A DNA stretch of 62,000 nt from Glandiceps talaboti (Eukaryota > Hemichordata > Enteropneusta > Spengelidae), in NCBI RefSeq assembly GCF_964340395.1, contig NC_135556.1, forward strand, positions 16,671,142 through 16,733,141. Direction: 5' to 3'. Under the pieces are notes generated by a model, which was given only the letters and a program-made list of their open reading frames with translations, was not told where the DNA came from and made no database searches. Of this stretch, positions 34,401 through 45,254 are shown piece after piece (the first letter of the stretch is position 1; the number at the start of each line of letters is the position of its first letter). The translations under genes were made by a program, and so were the position numbers.

Positions 34401-37400
34401 GAATAGCTATATCAGCAAAAAATATTGATATCATAAAAAATATTAATATAAAAATAATATTACAAAATTAAAGCTTTACAAATATTATCACAACTTTAAT
34501 TAATCTGTCATCTGACTTGAAGCTTGCTACTATAGTTAGAATCAAGTACCAATATTTGTATACCATCATAGTACATTTGTTAAAAAAATATTGTAGGTAG
34601 TTATTCTTAACACACTTGTCAAGACTTGAGATGACAGGCTAATCAGCCAAGCATAAGTACATTTCCGAGTAGAAATTTCAACACATAATGTTTAGTCCCC
34701 ATAGATTCAATAATGTGATTATGATATCAAAACGTGTACTGCATTCCTCTAGTACCTGATCTCATGCAAGGGTAAAGTACACAGCACAAGTGTGATCATA
34801 GTGCGAACTTAGTAGTTTTATTGGTGTCAGCAAATTTATGTACCAACTCAAACTTTGTCAAAACAAATACATGATGTATATAAAAAGTCTCTAAAAATGA
34901 ACTCTGAAACTACATTCAATCATTTTAAAGATTAAGATACACTTAGCATTGAATTTTGTTTGTTTCATGATGACTCATGCTTTCCTACGTCATTATTTTG
35001 ATTGCAGTATCATGTACGTGTGTGAGGGTGGAAAGTTTCAGATAAGCCCAACATTGGACACACAATCAGTTCAAACATAGTTGAAACATCTGTACAGTGT
35101 ACTACATGTAAACAGACTGACACTTGTTAAAATACATACTTGAAGTCATGTCAATCAGTTTAGACATACATGTATAGCCAGTTCAAACCTGTGAGACCTA
35201 AATTCAGTAATATTTACAAGTACTGTAATCCAGTAACATACTTGAAATTTAATCGAGGTTTCCAGTAAACATACCTACATGTATTTGAGATTTAATCGAG
35301 GTTTCCAGTAAACATACCTATTTGAGATTTAATCGAGGTTTCCAGTAACATACCTATTTGAGATTTAATCCAGAAACCTCTATAATACATATGTATGCAT
35401 CTATATTTTGTAAATGTACAGTAAATGTATGCACCTGCATTTTGTACATATCCTGTAAATGTATGCACTTATATTTTGTACACGTACTGTAAATGTATGC
35501 ACCTACATTGTGTTCATGTACTGTAAATGTATGCATCTACATTGTGTACATGTACTGTAAATGTATGCATCTACATTGTGTACATGTACTGTAAATGTAT
35601 GCACCTACATTGTGTACATGTACTGTAAATGTATGCACCTACATTGTGTACATGTACTGTAAATGTATGCACCTGCATTTTGTACATATCCTGTAAATGT
35701 ATGCACTTATATTTTGTACACGTACTGTAAATGTATGCATCTATATTTTGTACATGTACTGTAAATGTATGCACCTACATTGTGTACATGTACTGTAAAT
35801 GTATGCACCTACATTGTGTACATGTACTGTAAATGTATGCACCTACATGTTGTACATTGTACATGTACTGTAAATGTATGCACCTACATTGTGTACATGT
35901 ACTGTAAATGTATGCACCTGCATTTTGTACATATCCTGTAAATGTATGCACTTATATTTTGTACACGTACTGTAAATGTATGCATCTATATTTTGTACAT
36001 GCACTGTAAATGTATGCACCTTCATTGTGTACATATACTGTAAATGTATGCACCTACATGTTGTACATGTACTGTAAATGTATGCGCCTACATGTTGTAT
36101 GTGTACTGTAAATGGATGCACCTACATTTTGTACATGTAAGTGATGCACCTTCATTTGTACATGTACTGTACTGTAGTGGATGTCCCTGAAAACAAGATA
36201 CAGTGAACCTCCAAAATTTCTTTTTATTAGTTGAAAAGGGTCAGGAAAAAGCTTTCATATTATAACGTTTTACAAGATTTGGATTTTCAGACAAATTGGA
36301 TGCCAAGAGGCATTATTGTACCTTAATTGGCTATTGATTCCACAGGGATACACAAACAAATGAAAATGAATTGCACAGTAATTATGACAAATGAAACTTC
36401 ATTTTGTTTCCATTATTGCCAGTCTGCTAAACCCAACCACAAATATTTATTGCACTGAAATTGCCTTTCTAAATAGTTGTATGAAATATGTATTGATACA
36501 TTGGGAATCATTGTGTACAAAAGATATTACATGTATATTATTCTACACACAAACAAAGTTGTGCATGTTTAAACAGAAAATATGGAATTCATACCTGGTC
36601 ATTCTGTATCACAACAACTTGTGTCCATGTCATTGGTTTTGCAGTGCTATAAATATAAGTTGAAGAATTCAAAATTGCCATTTTTTTCTGACATTAACCT
36701 TTCACAGATATAATTATGGTATTCTCCAATATTCTATTTCTTTCAGCTGGAAAATACTTGTGACATAGGGGGCCTTGTCACCACTCATCTTAAACTCATA
36801 GTGACAGGGCTCCTTACATGTATGTTACTCATATTTTCCTCGGCTGAACAAACAAAAATATTGGGGAATAATTACTTTAATGATTAGTTGTGAAATCCAA
36901 AGTTTATCAAATGAGAAATATATTTGTACTGAAAATTATTGTAAGTACCATTAGTCCTGTCTTTCTGAAATAGGTCCAGTATCGAATTATTCCCCATTAT
37001 CTGTAATTTCAGTAAACTAAAATTTCATCTTGAAACAGGCTATGATAGGCTTGTCCAGGGACCTGCAAGTAATATACATTGATCCAACCAATTTTGTTAT
37101 TGGAAAAGATAGCGTTTCTTGAGGGTAATCCCAGATGGTCTGTTTAGAGTTCTACTAGATGCCGCCTTTGTGTAATATTATATTACTGTTATCATTTATT
37201 TATCCTCCCTGTACATTTCTATAATGGATGTTTTCACTTCTCTGTCCATTACAGCTTCAATTGTGGGACACAGCTGGACAGGAACGGTTTCGTAAAAGCA
37301 TGGTGCAACACTACTACAGGAATGTACATGCCGTAGTCTTCGTCTACGACATGACAAAAATGAATACATTTGAAGGTTTGCCAAACTGGATTGATGAATG

Positions 37401-37746
37401 CGACAGACATTCTCTTTCTCCTGAAATTCCAAGAGTATTGGTCGGAAACAAATGTGACATTCATGAAAAAGTTGCAGTACCTACAAGCCTAGCACAGAAA
37501 TTTGCAGATGCAAATAGCATGCCATTATTTGAAACATCAGCCAAAGATGACGGAGAAACTGATCACGTCAGTGCCATTTTTATGACAATGGCGCATAAAT
37601 TGAAAACTCACAAACCCCTGATGTCACCTTATAATCAAGGACTGCCGCCATACGGCTCAGAAGAGATGAAGAGGGCAAAGGTCATAAGTGTCGGAAGAGA
37701 ACATGGCAGACATCAAAAACACGGCGACGGCCTTTGTGCATGTTAA
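26678..37746 (+). CDS. RAB33: Rab33-type small GTPase (two coding exons)
   Basis: Membrane-traffic GTPase; vertebrate Rab33 proteins act at the Golgi and in autophagosome formation. Exon 1 is 26678-26914 (79 codons) and exon 2 is 37255-37746 (163 codons plus TAA), with a phase-0 intron of 10.3 kb. The 242 residues compare with about 230-240 in vertebrate Rab33A/B. Motifs: P-loop GDSNVGKT (36-43), switch-I threonine 61 in TIGVDF, WDTAGQE (83-89) with the catalytic glutamine intact, NKCD, ETSAK, and a C-terminal CAC for double prenylation. The stretch [19 protein letters not shown] is the Rab33 signature after switch II. The ATG has a good context (aaaaATGg) and is the first in frame. The gene is divergent from malate synthase. 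I cannot separate RAB33A from RAB33B, and invertebrates usually have one. Confidence 0.95.
27665..27785. repeat. diverged dispersed repeat, 3'-end fragment
   Basis: Matches the end of the family also seen at 34050-34370, 36570-36875 and 47860-48140: a gtcact... / ggccccttag block, then ctgaacaaagtaagatattatggaata. The copies are clearly diverged. Confidence 0.4.
28135..28411. mobile_element. TTAA MITE family, complete copy
   Basis: A 277-base element flanked by TTAA at 28131-28134 and 28412-28415. The terminal inverted repeats are long (about 85 bases), starting agtggccatacggatgag and ending with its near complement. The centre holds gttattgtacgtacaat. TTAA target duplication and no coding capacity suggest a piggyBac-type non-autonomous element. 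It lies in the Rab33 intron. Confidence 0.85.
28852..28930. repeat. (TGTC)/(TGCA)/(TGCC) mixed tetranucleotide tract
   Basis: Runs of tctg, then tgca, then tgcc tetramers in the Rab33 intron. They produce spurious short open frames on both strands. Confidence 0.8.
31309..31466. repeat. compound (TG)n microsatellite with a GC core
   Basis: About 155 bases of alternating purine-pyrimidine sequence: interrupted tg repeats, a gcgcgcgcgc core near 31420 and a pure TG run of about 35 bases. It is in the Rab33 intron. Such tracts can adopt Z-DNA. Confidence 0.9.
33441..33664. mobile_element. second MITE-like family, copy 2
   Basis: Begins ttactaccaaaccagagtgactata and ends with the near complement ctactatggtagta. 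It shares the ends and some internal blocks with 23182-23413. It lies in the Rab33 intron. Confidence 0.6.
34050..34370. repeat. dispersed ~300-bp repeat, copy A
   Basis: Shares with 36570-36875 and 47860-48140 the order gccaagttgaac, tggttgt, the atgagtcaaaa block, taattat.ttattc, tctt.attc, a gtgacaagg...ctta block and gttgaacaaagaaa. It is diverged, with no coding frame. Confidence 0.5.
35238..35382. repeat. minisatellite, ~40-44-bp unit
   Basis: Nearly four copies of gagatttaatcgaggtttcc followed by agtaaacatacctattt. It lies directly beside the larger array at 35390 in the Rab33 intron. Confidence 0.85.
35390..36125. repeat. 34-bp minisatellite with higher-order structure
   Basis: About 21 units of tactgtaaatgtatgcacct plus acattgtgtacatg. 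A distinctive run of variant units (cctgcattttgtacatatcc, then cttatattttgtacacg) recurs at about 35431, 35670 and 35918, giving a higher-order period of about 240 bases (seven units). The reading frames across it are repetitive artefacts. It lies about 1.1 kb before Rab33 exon 2. Confidence 0.9.
36570..36875. repeat. dispersed ~300-bp repeat, copy B
   Basis: Shares atatggaat...ctggt, attcaaaattgccatt, ataattatggtattctccaatatt and ggctgaacaaacaaaaatattggggaata with the copy at 47860-48140. It lies immediately upstream of Rab33 exon 2. Confidence 0.55.
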
Positions 37747-39830
37747 TGATCATGAATAAATTTCCGAACAAATTTCCTAAGTAACTGAGATCGGCAGTGA
37801 TGTCAACGACCTTTACATTTAATTATATCTGTTTAATTATACATGGATAATCTGGATGAATGTTAGACTTGTTGGTGATCAAAAATTATATGGATGAATT
37901 TTTGTAATCAACAAGATATCGTAATCATCAGCATTGGAAGTCAGAATTTCATTCACAGCAGGTTAACTTTGCTTTTCTGCTGTGAACAAAATGATGGTAA
38001 TTTTTATGATGCATACAGATACATGTAGCAAACCCAGGATGACAACTCATATATAGTATATACATATTTACATGATTGTGAGTTTGGTATTTAATATTAT
38101 AGCATTTATTACATGTACTATTTCGAGAAAAAATTGAATTCAGCTCATAAACTCAATTAAAATTCATGCTCATTGGCTTATAGCCGAGTTGCTAGTCAGT
38201 TACAAGAAGGTCTGTCATAAAGGTCTACAAGTTAGGATTCTTTATAATTAAGAAAAATACGCATAGATTTATTTTGATAACCACCTTCTCAGAAACACCT
38301 CCTGTGTAAGTTATTTCTCAAGCAATGTAGTGACAACTAGCTTAGAAATCATTGGTCAAAAGAATAACATTCACTGTTCTTTATTTCCTTGGTAACGCAT
38401 CAAAGTACAAAACATGTTACATGTTGTTAAGAGCCTGCAGTCAAGTTGTTTTAATTATCATGTATTCAGTAGTTGATACACAGCAATCTCAACATTCATA
38501 TATATTGGCACTTAGGATCACAGTTTACAACAGGAAATTTGTACTACAGAACATTTAAAACCACTGTATTTATATCACCATGGAAACAGTGAAGTAGTCT
38601 GACACCTGATCTCTCAAGTCAATTCTGATTTTGATGTTAATGCCTGGTGGGTGCAGACTTGTGCTAATACCAAATTCATACATTTACTAAAAAGTCACTC
38701 ATATTTGTAAAACCAAGATTTTCAAATTATATATTGCCAAAATCGTATTTATAACAGCCATTGCAGTAAATCTCTTGCTTTTGTTCTGATGTGTTTTAAG
38801 AGAACCACATTTAGGAGGTGGTGTTACTTAGCATTGGGAACTGGGTTACTTGCATGTAAGTAGGAAATTTTGTAAAAGATGCAAGGATCTCTGTACTTTA
38901 TAACCATAGTTTGATGGGAGAACCAGGACAGGGAACTTACAGGGCTATGTTTCAATATCAAGTCATTGAATTAGTGTTATTTTAGTAGGGATTACCCGAT
39001 ACATGGGATCATTCTTTTGTCCTCAACCAACTTTTTCTATAGCATTCCCAAACAACTGGTTTTTACACCTAGATTTTAATCCTAATCTGAAGTGGGCCTT
39101 TAAATGCCCAAGCTTCAGTCCTTGGCTCTCGTATTAGTGCTATCCTATCAGTCTCAAGCACCATAGTGATCCTAGGATTCTACAACTATTTATCACACTT
39201 AAATTTTAAATTGGGTTTTGTTTCTTAGTGTTTTTGGAGAAATTTTGATACTTATCCAAACTCGGTGAGGTGTTACATTATTCCTTGTTTCTACTCTGCT
39301 AAATATGGCTGACCATAATACAGATTCTGTTATCGTGAAATCGCAATAGACTTGTTGTAATGGCTGTATCTATGTATTAGTTGTGGCACTAGTATACATG
39401 TAATGACAATCAGTATATGGAGTATTATTGTTTCCGAGTTACAATGCAGTGTTCACAAACTGAATCTAGTACTGCAATGATGAAGTGAATCGGTAAATTA
39501 TGTATAGATGTTTATGAATGTTCTCAACCATTCAGGTATGATGTTAATAATGAAATAATTACATACAATCTATCATATTAGATTTGCTGTTTTGTTTGAC
39601 AAGAGTTTCTTGTCCTATCCTGGATGTGGCTTTGAGTTGATAGGGATATAATGACAGATGGTGGTGACATAACTTGTTATGTAAAATGCTGTTGTTAGAA
39701 AAATTCCTCAATGGTTCATATCACATGACATTTCAACTCTGTCAAGTATCGCCAACCACCTATCTTTAGATTATCAATCAGCCTGATGAAGCATCCACAA
39801 CAGGACATGAAACTGTCACCATGCAAAACA
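37747..39830. other. Rab33 3' region and intergenic sequence
   Basis: An AATAAA at 37755-37760 lies 9 bases past the stop. It is very close and may not be the main poly(A) signal. The segment around 38990-39130 is a diverged copy of sequence at 18330-18430 (cattcttttgt...caac.ttttctatagc). No credible open frame is seen. Confidence 0.4.
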
Positions 39831-39835
39831 ACAGC

Positions 39836-39937
39836 TAGACTGACAGATCAGCCATTGTGGGCGTGGTCTAATCTCAATTTTCCCAACTAGGGCAGGCTAC
39901 AGCTGATAAGCTTGGACCAATGACATTATTACAGTCT
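39836..39937. repeat. dispersed ~100-bp repeat, copy 2
   Basis: Starts tagactgacagatcagcc, contains tgggcgtggtctaatct and gctgataagc, and ends attacagtcta, matching 963-1064. Confidence 0.6.
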
Positions 39938-40059
39938 ACTCAACAGCAAGGCCATTAGGATAGTAACTACTCCATTATTATCATAATATATGTTGTTTTG
40001 AGGAGTTACATTTCTGTTATATAAGAAACATGGTATTTCCGTTGCAATCATACAACCCA

Positions 40060-40285
40060 TTACACCAAAGTAAAGTGTTTTCGATATGTACCACAATCGT
40101 TTATAGCATCCATAGCAACAAGTGTAAAAGTATACTTTTTTCCATTGACCACATTAAAAAGGCCACATGCTAGGATTGTAAATAAACCAATTGAAACAGT
40201 ATACTTTTACACTTGATATGAATGCTACAAACGAATGTAGCACATAGAGAAAGTACTTTACTTCAGTGTTACTCATTGTATTATG
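40060..40285. repeat. fold-back element with nested arms
   Basis: Aagtgtaaaagtatac (40119-40134) pairs exactly with gtatacttttacactt (40200-40215). Outer blocks also pair (atcgtttatagcat with atgctacaaacgaat; caaagtaaagtgtt with agtactttacttcag). Part of the right arm is then repeated directly at about 40285-40335. Confidence 0.6.
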
Positions 40286-40817
40286 AATGCTACTGTATAA
40301 ACGAGTGTAACACATAGAGAAAGTGCTTTATTTCTAGTTGTATTTATTCTTGTTTTAACTTGTTAGGTATTTCATGGCGTTAGTTGTTCCTTTGTATTTT
40401 AATCCTAAACATAATATAGTCAGTGTTATGTATGCAGATATGTGTTGTTATTGTTTGTTCAGAAGGGCATTGCTTCTTGCCAGTTTTTCTTTTTTAACTT
40501 ATATGATGTTTACCTTAGTATCAAGAATGGTGACGCTCATCCTCATACTGAGTACAAAAATACAGAGAAGTTTAGGGGTGGAACAGCTCAAACATTGAAT
40601 CAAACAACAGAAACCTTTTTCTTCCCCCAAAATGGTGACAATCATGTATATTTGTAGTAACTCATTTTTCAAGTATTGTACATTATTTTCAAGTACCTTT
40701 AGTTCAAATACATGTACATTGTATTTAACTGTTTAAATGTAAATATTAGTTGTTTCAAATTTTTCTCTTTTTTTGGAAAAATTTGTTTGGAAACTGACTT
40801 ACTCGTTTTCCCTTAAA

Positions 40818-41680
40818 AGTGGCCATATGGATGAGAAATGAGATAATAAACAAGTTTACCATGGTTTTTCTACATTGTAACTGTGTTCTCTGTGCTAGGC
40901 TTGAATTAGACTAAGGCTTTGAAACATGTGCCTTGCTAATGCCAATAAAGGAGCCAACTGTGTGAATATGCATAACTGTTATATTGGCACTAATATTATT
41001 GGATGATGAGGTAACCACAGTTCTATTTGGCAGTATAGCTTTGCAAACATTTGATGAATTTCCTGTGCTGCCATTACGTAACATTTCTGAATATTCTACA
41101 GTAGTACACCCACTGAAAGAGTTGTGAAAATAATTGATACATCTGTGGAAATGCCAGCAAATGTAAAAAGGAACAAAATCTCCAGACTTACAGAAATAAA
41201 ATTATGAATAACCAAAATCAGATAAATTTTTAATAAATGAACTTGACAAATATAAGTAATCACTACATCAAGCATAGTTTTGGTTACGAAACCTCCTACG
41301 AGACCTCCCACATCTGGGGAGGTCTCAGGCAGAGCCCCCAGTGGTGAGAGTCTGGGTAACTAAGACTACATCAAAGCCTGTCTGTGCATAATGTCCTGTC
41401 ACTTCCCATATATTGAGACATCACGATACGTTGATACATGGGTACGCAACAGACACATGATCAGACTTTGCGTTTATACTTGTTTGTACCCAGTTTACTT
41501 ACAAAACATCTGCACAACAATAACAAACTTTTAACATGTTTTAAAACAACTTGTGTCATTTTGTACCGAGTTACAAACAGAAATTTCATTAATGGTGCTT
41601 CACGCTGTCTTTTTTCAAGTAGAAAAACAGAGTAATTAAAAATTCTAAAATAAGTACTATTTCTCATCCATATGGCCACT
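40818..41680. mobile_element. TTAA MITE family ends, 860 bases apart
   Basis: The left end agtggccatatggatgag follows ttaaa at 40813. The right end ctcatccatatggccact finishes at 41680, preceded by ttcaagtagaaaaaca as in other copies. This is either one longer family member or two truncated copies in opposite orientation. No transposase-like frame is seen between the ends. Confidence 0.5.
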
Positions 41681-41689
41681 AGATAATAC

Positions 41690-44600
41690 ACATAATATAA
41701 AATCAACATTTAATACCTTATAAATGTGTATTCAGGATTCAGAACAAGGATTTTAATGATGACATGTCTTTGAATGACCAGAATTTCAATTATTATAAAG
41801 AGTGGTCAATACCTCACTCCCTGCCACCCTCACATTATTACATGTAATTATTGTAAGAATATGATATTAAAAAAATGAAACAATCTCAAACATGAACAGG
41901 TTGTCTCTATGCTTGAATTTATTGAGGTCAGATGATGCAGGGCAGAACATTTGACATTATCACATCTACTCAACAAAATGATTTGCTAGTCAGCAGTGTG
42001 CATGTAAATCCGATGAACACAATAACTAAGTGCATTGACTGCTTTTATTTTGAAAGCCTGATAAGCCTACCTACCAAGAAACTATGTGCCCTTTTAAGCC
42101 AATTTAAAATGCCACTGACGCACACAAATTTATTGTGAGGTATCAAAATATGGTATTCCCCCAGTTATGTTGTAACTCATAAGAAAGCCTGGTTTTTATC
42201 AGTTTTATGATAATAAAAACATGTTTTATTATTTCAAGCATACTGCAAAGCACAACTGGTCAGTGTGATATAATGGGAGCTTATAGGCATGTTTACAGGG
42301 TGACTTGTCAAACCATAGACCCTTCACCAAGGGTGATGAAGGGTCTATGGTCAAACCTAGTCTAATACAGTATCGTTACAATGTACATCTCCACTCATTG
42401 GAGACCAAGTTGGTATCCAGACTATATCAAACCACATCGTCACTCTATATACAAATGTGAATATTTCACATCTTTATGTTTGTAGTGTACCTGAAGGCTG
42501 CAATAGCTGTAACTGAAAAATGTTGTCGACGTCAATTTTGGATTTTAGAACCCATATAGTGACTTTCTCAATGTTGACTATTCTAAAGTACAATATATTG
42601 AACACATAATACCGAGAGGTAAACTTGTGTGATTAAAAATGATATGTTATGTCTAGAGTGCAGCCAGTGTCGATAGCATGTGATATAGATGGTAAATCTC
42701 AGGCCAATTACAAAATGTGTTATCTTCCATATCATATGTATGCCATCATATTACGGTAACTATATACACACAACTTTACTTCTATCAACTCGATAATGTA
42801 GAGTTCAGGATGTACAACTCCAGGATTACAATATACCATGGTATGTACACACTACAGAACTATCCTAAAAAAATTTTATAATAGTGCTTTAGTCACAGCT
42901 GTTGCAGCCAAGTGAAGCAAGTCTTGCATATGTATATATACTGTAAACCTACATATTTTTACTACTGGAAAATTTTGCGATTTTTCTGTCTTCTGCTGGT
43001 TCTCAAAGACCTTTTTTTTTATAATTGACTAGATTTTTACATTGTGTTCATCATGTACAAGAAGGCATTGTAGTCGCTGTTTATACTCTTGTGTTTTTAT
43101 TTTCCAGTGAAATTAGTGAAAATACGTCTCTAGCAAACATTTCCCAGGTTTACAGTCATTTATACATCAAATGTGTGTATTTGTGTTGTATTGGCCGTAC
43201 CTGTAAATATGCTGTATTGCGTTGTATCCGATATAGTGTACTGTGGCTTTAGTTCTATTGTTTCTGTGCTCCATAATATGAATGATACAACATATGTTAT
43301 TGCCCTTGTAGAACTCATTTCATTGTTACAACCTATATACAACATCTGACAAGGGCATTATTCCTGTAGGTCAGTTTGTATGTTAAATACTTGTGTACAA
43401 ATACCTGTTCCAACACAGCATGTCATACACATACACATCAACTAGTCTTTACATTCAAACTGGAATAAGGGATATTAAGTACTTTCCTGGTGTTCAAAAT
43501 GTTGTTGGTTTGGTCATTTCATGATGTACTGTAATTGTAGTCATTTGATAATTCATTTGGTGAGATGGAAAGAGTTTGCATATATTGAAAATCAGCAAGC
43601 CCCAATTTTTAAATAAGTAATGACATTTCCATAGCAAAATGAAAGAAAATTAAAATAAATGTGTATTTTTAATGTAAACTACCTGTAGTCAATGGTGATC
43701 AAAGGAAAATTCTCAGCTAAAAGCCGTTGTAGTAGATGCCAGATTTGATTCAATATTGAGGGAAAATTCAAACCAGTACTTCAGGATGGTAAAATTCAAA
43801 CCAGTACTTCCGGGTGGCAAAAATCAAACCAGTACTTCAAGATGGTAAAAATAGACAAGAAAATTCTTGAAATGTTTTATTTCATTATTGGTCAAAACCC
43901 GTACTAATTATTTTAATTTTTGTTCATCTATACAACACGTCCATTTCAAGTGATAAAGATGAAAATTATGATAATTTACATAACATAATAACACAAAAAC
44001 AGTACAAGTTGTATATTATTAAAAACGTCTTGAGATACCGTATGATTATTAAAAAATATATATACTATTACTAGTCTAATGTTTAATGAACACTGATCAG
44101 AACCCCCATTCATGTTAAAATATCCTGCTATTAAACACTGATGTCAAACACAGCTGATATGAGAAATCCCTCAGTCACACGAGTCATGTATCAAATGTAA
44201 ACTATAAAGAAAAATTTATTGTATGGGGCAGGTGTTTGCAATGGGAAGTAGTAGTTGATATAAATAAAACAAGAACTATACACTGTGTGAGGACAGCCAT
44301 TATTAATGTCTCTATTATTAAAATGTAAATTAAGAATATAGATATGATTCACAGTGTGACAAATATGATGAAAAATAATGTATAATGAATTATGATTGTA
44401 TCACACTTGGGCATTGTATACATTGTATTATAATTCAACCAAAACCTGACTCAGTCCTGACAGATAAACAACTGACATTATAATGACTATTAAATTATAA
44501 AATGTACTTATAAAATGATTTTTCTTGCAATTGTGATAAAATTGCGACAGATACATGTACACGAGATAGATGCAGATAAACTTGAAAACAAAATACAAGG

Positions 44601-44890
44601 AACCAAATCTAGCACATATGGAACACCATGGAGGATGTAAGATTGCAGTAAGTCATTACTAGATTGGTGAACTATTTTCAATGATGGATGGCCTTGTATC
44701 TGAAGGATTGAGAGTGGGTTTTCGGAATGTGGAATTTAGTCTTTGTGTTGTATTGATGAACGGTATCATTAGTTTGTAATATAAAGATATTAGTTATTAT
44801 TGGCAGCACTTCCAGTATAGTTTACCTTTTTTTTGCAACTTTACATTCACATTTATTGTATTAATTGGTTCATTTTCCCAATATTTAATA
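41690..44890. other. intergenic stretch with small repeats only
   Basis: Contains a hairpin at 42312-42351 and a threefold ~31-bp direct repeat (caaaccagtacttc) at about 43767-43852. No gene is supported; open frames are under 90 codons and resemble chance. Confidence 0.4.
42312..42351. repeat. perfect 15-bp hairpin
   Basis: Accatagacccttca (42312-42326) pairs exactly with tgaagggtctatggt (42337-42351). The sequence catagacc.tccaccaag also occurs unpaired near 5469 and 25722. Confidence 0.75.
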
Positions 44891-44898
44891 TTAATTAA

Positions 44899-45248
44899 AG
44901 TGGCCATATGGATGAGGATTGGGTATTTATTTTTTATTTTGAATTTATAAAACAATTTTATCATGGCTTCCTACTTGAAAAATAATCGGGAAACAACATT
45001 GTCTAAGTCCTTGTTTGTAACTCAGTACATTGCAAAAAGACAAACACTGTGTAAAAAAATGTTTGTTATTGTACGTACAATAACAAACATTTTACACATT
45101 TTATTAATCTTTTGAAATTTATTGAGTAACAAACAAGGACTTGTCATATGTTGTGTCACATTGATTTTTCAAGTAGGAAGCCACGGTAAAATTATTTCAT
45201 AAATTCAAAATCCAAAATAAATACCCAATCCTCATCCATATGGCCGCT
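44899..45248. mobile_element. TTAA MITE family, complete longer copy
   Basis: A 350-base element between TTAA at 44895-44898 and 45249-45252. It is almost wholly palindromic: arms of about 170 bases from agtggccatatggatgagg, and a perfect core gtttgttattgtacgtac and its complement near 45060-45090. It has no coding capacity. Confidence 0.9.
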
Positions 45249-45254
45249 TTAAGT

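Noticed and set aside
35354-36121. Repetitive minus-strand open frames (HTFTVH-type repeats)
   Set aside because: They are translations of the 34-bp minisatellite, with no splice or start context.
35390-36125. CRISPR-like array of regular repeats
   Set aside because: The units are contiguous with no unique spacers; it is a minisatellite in an animal intron. The same applies to the arrays at 12476, 18495 and 19267.
40818-41680. Autonomous transposon carrying a transposase
   Set aside because: Only the terminal repeats match the MITE family; the interior has no frame long enough or with motifs of a transposase.
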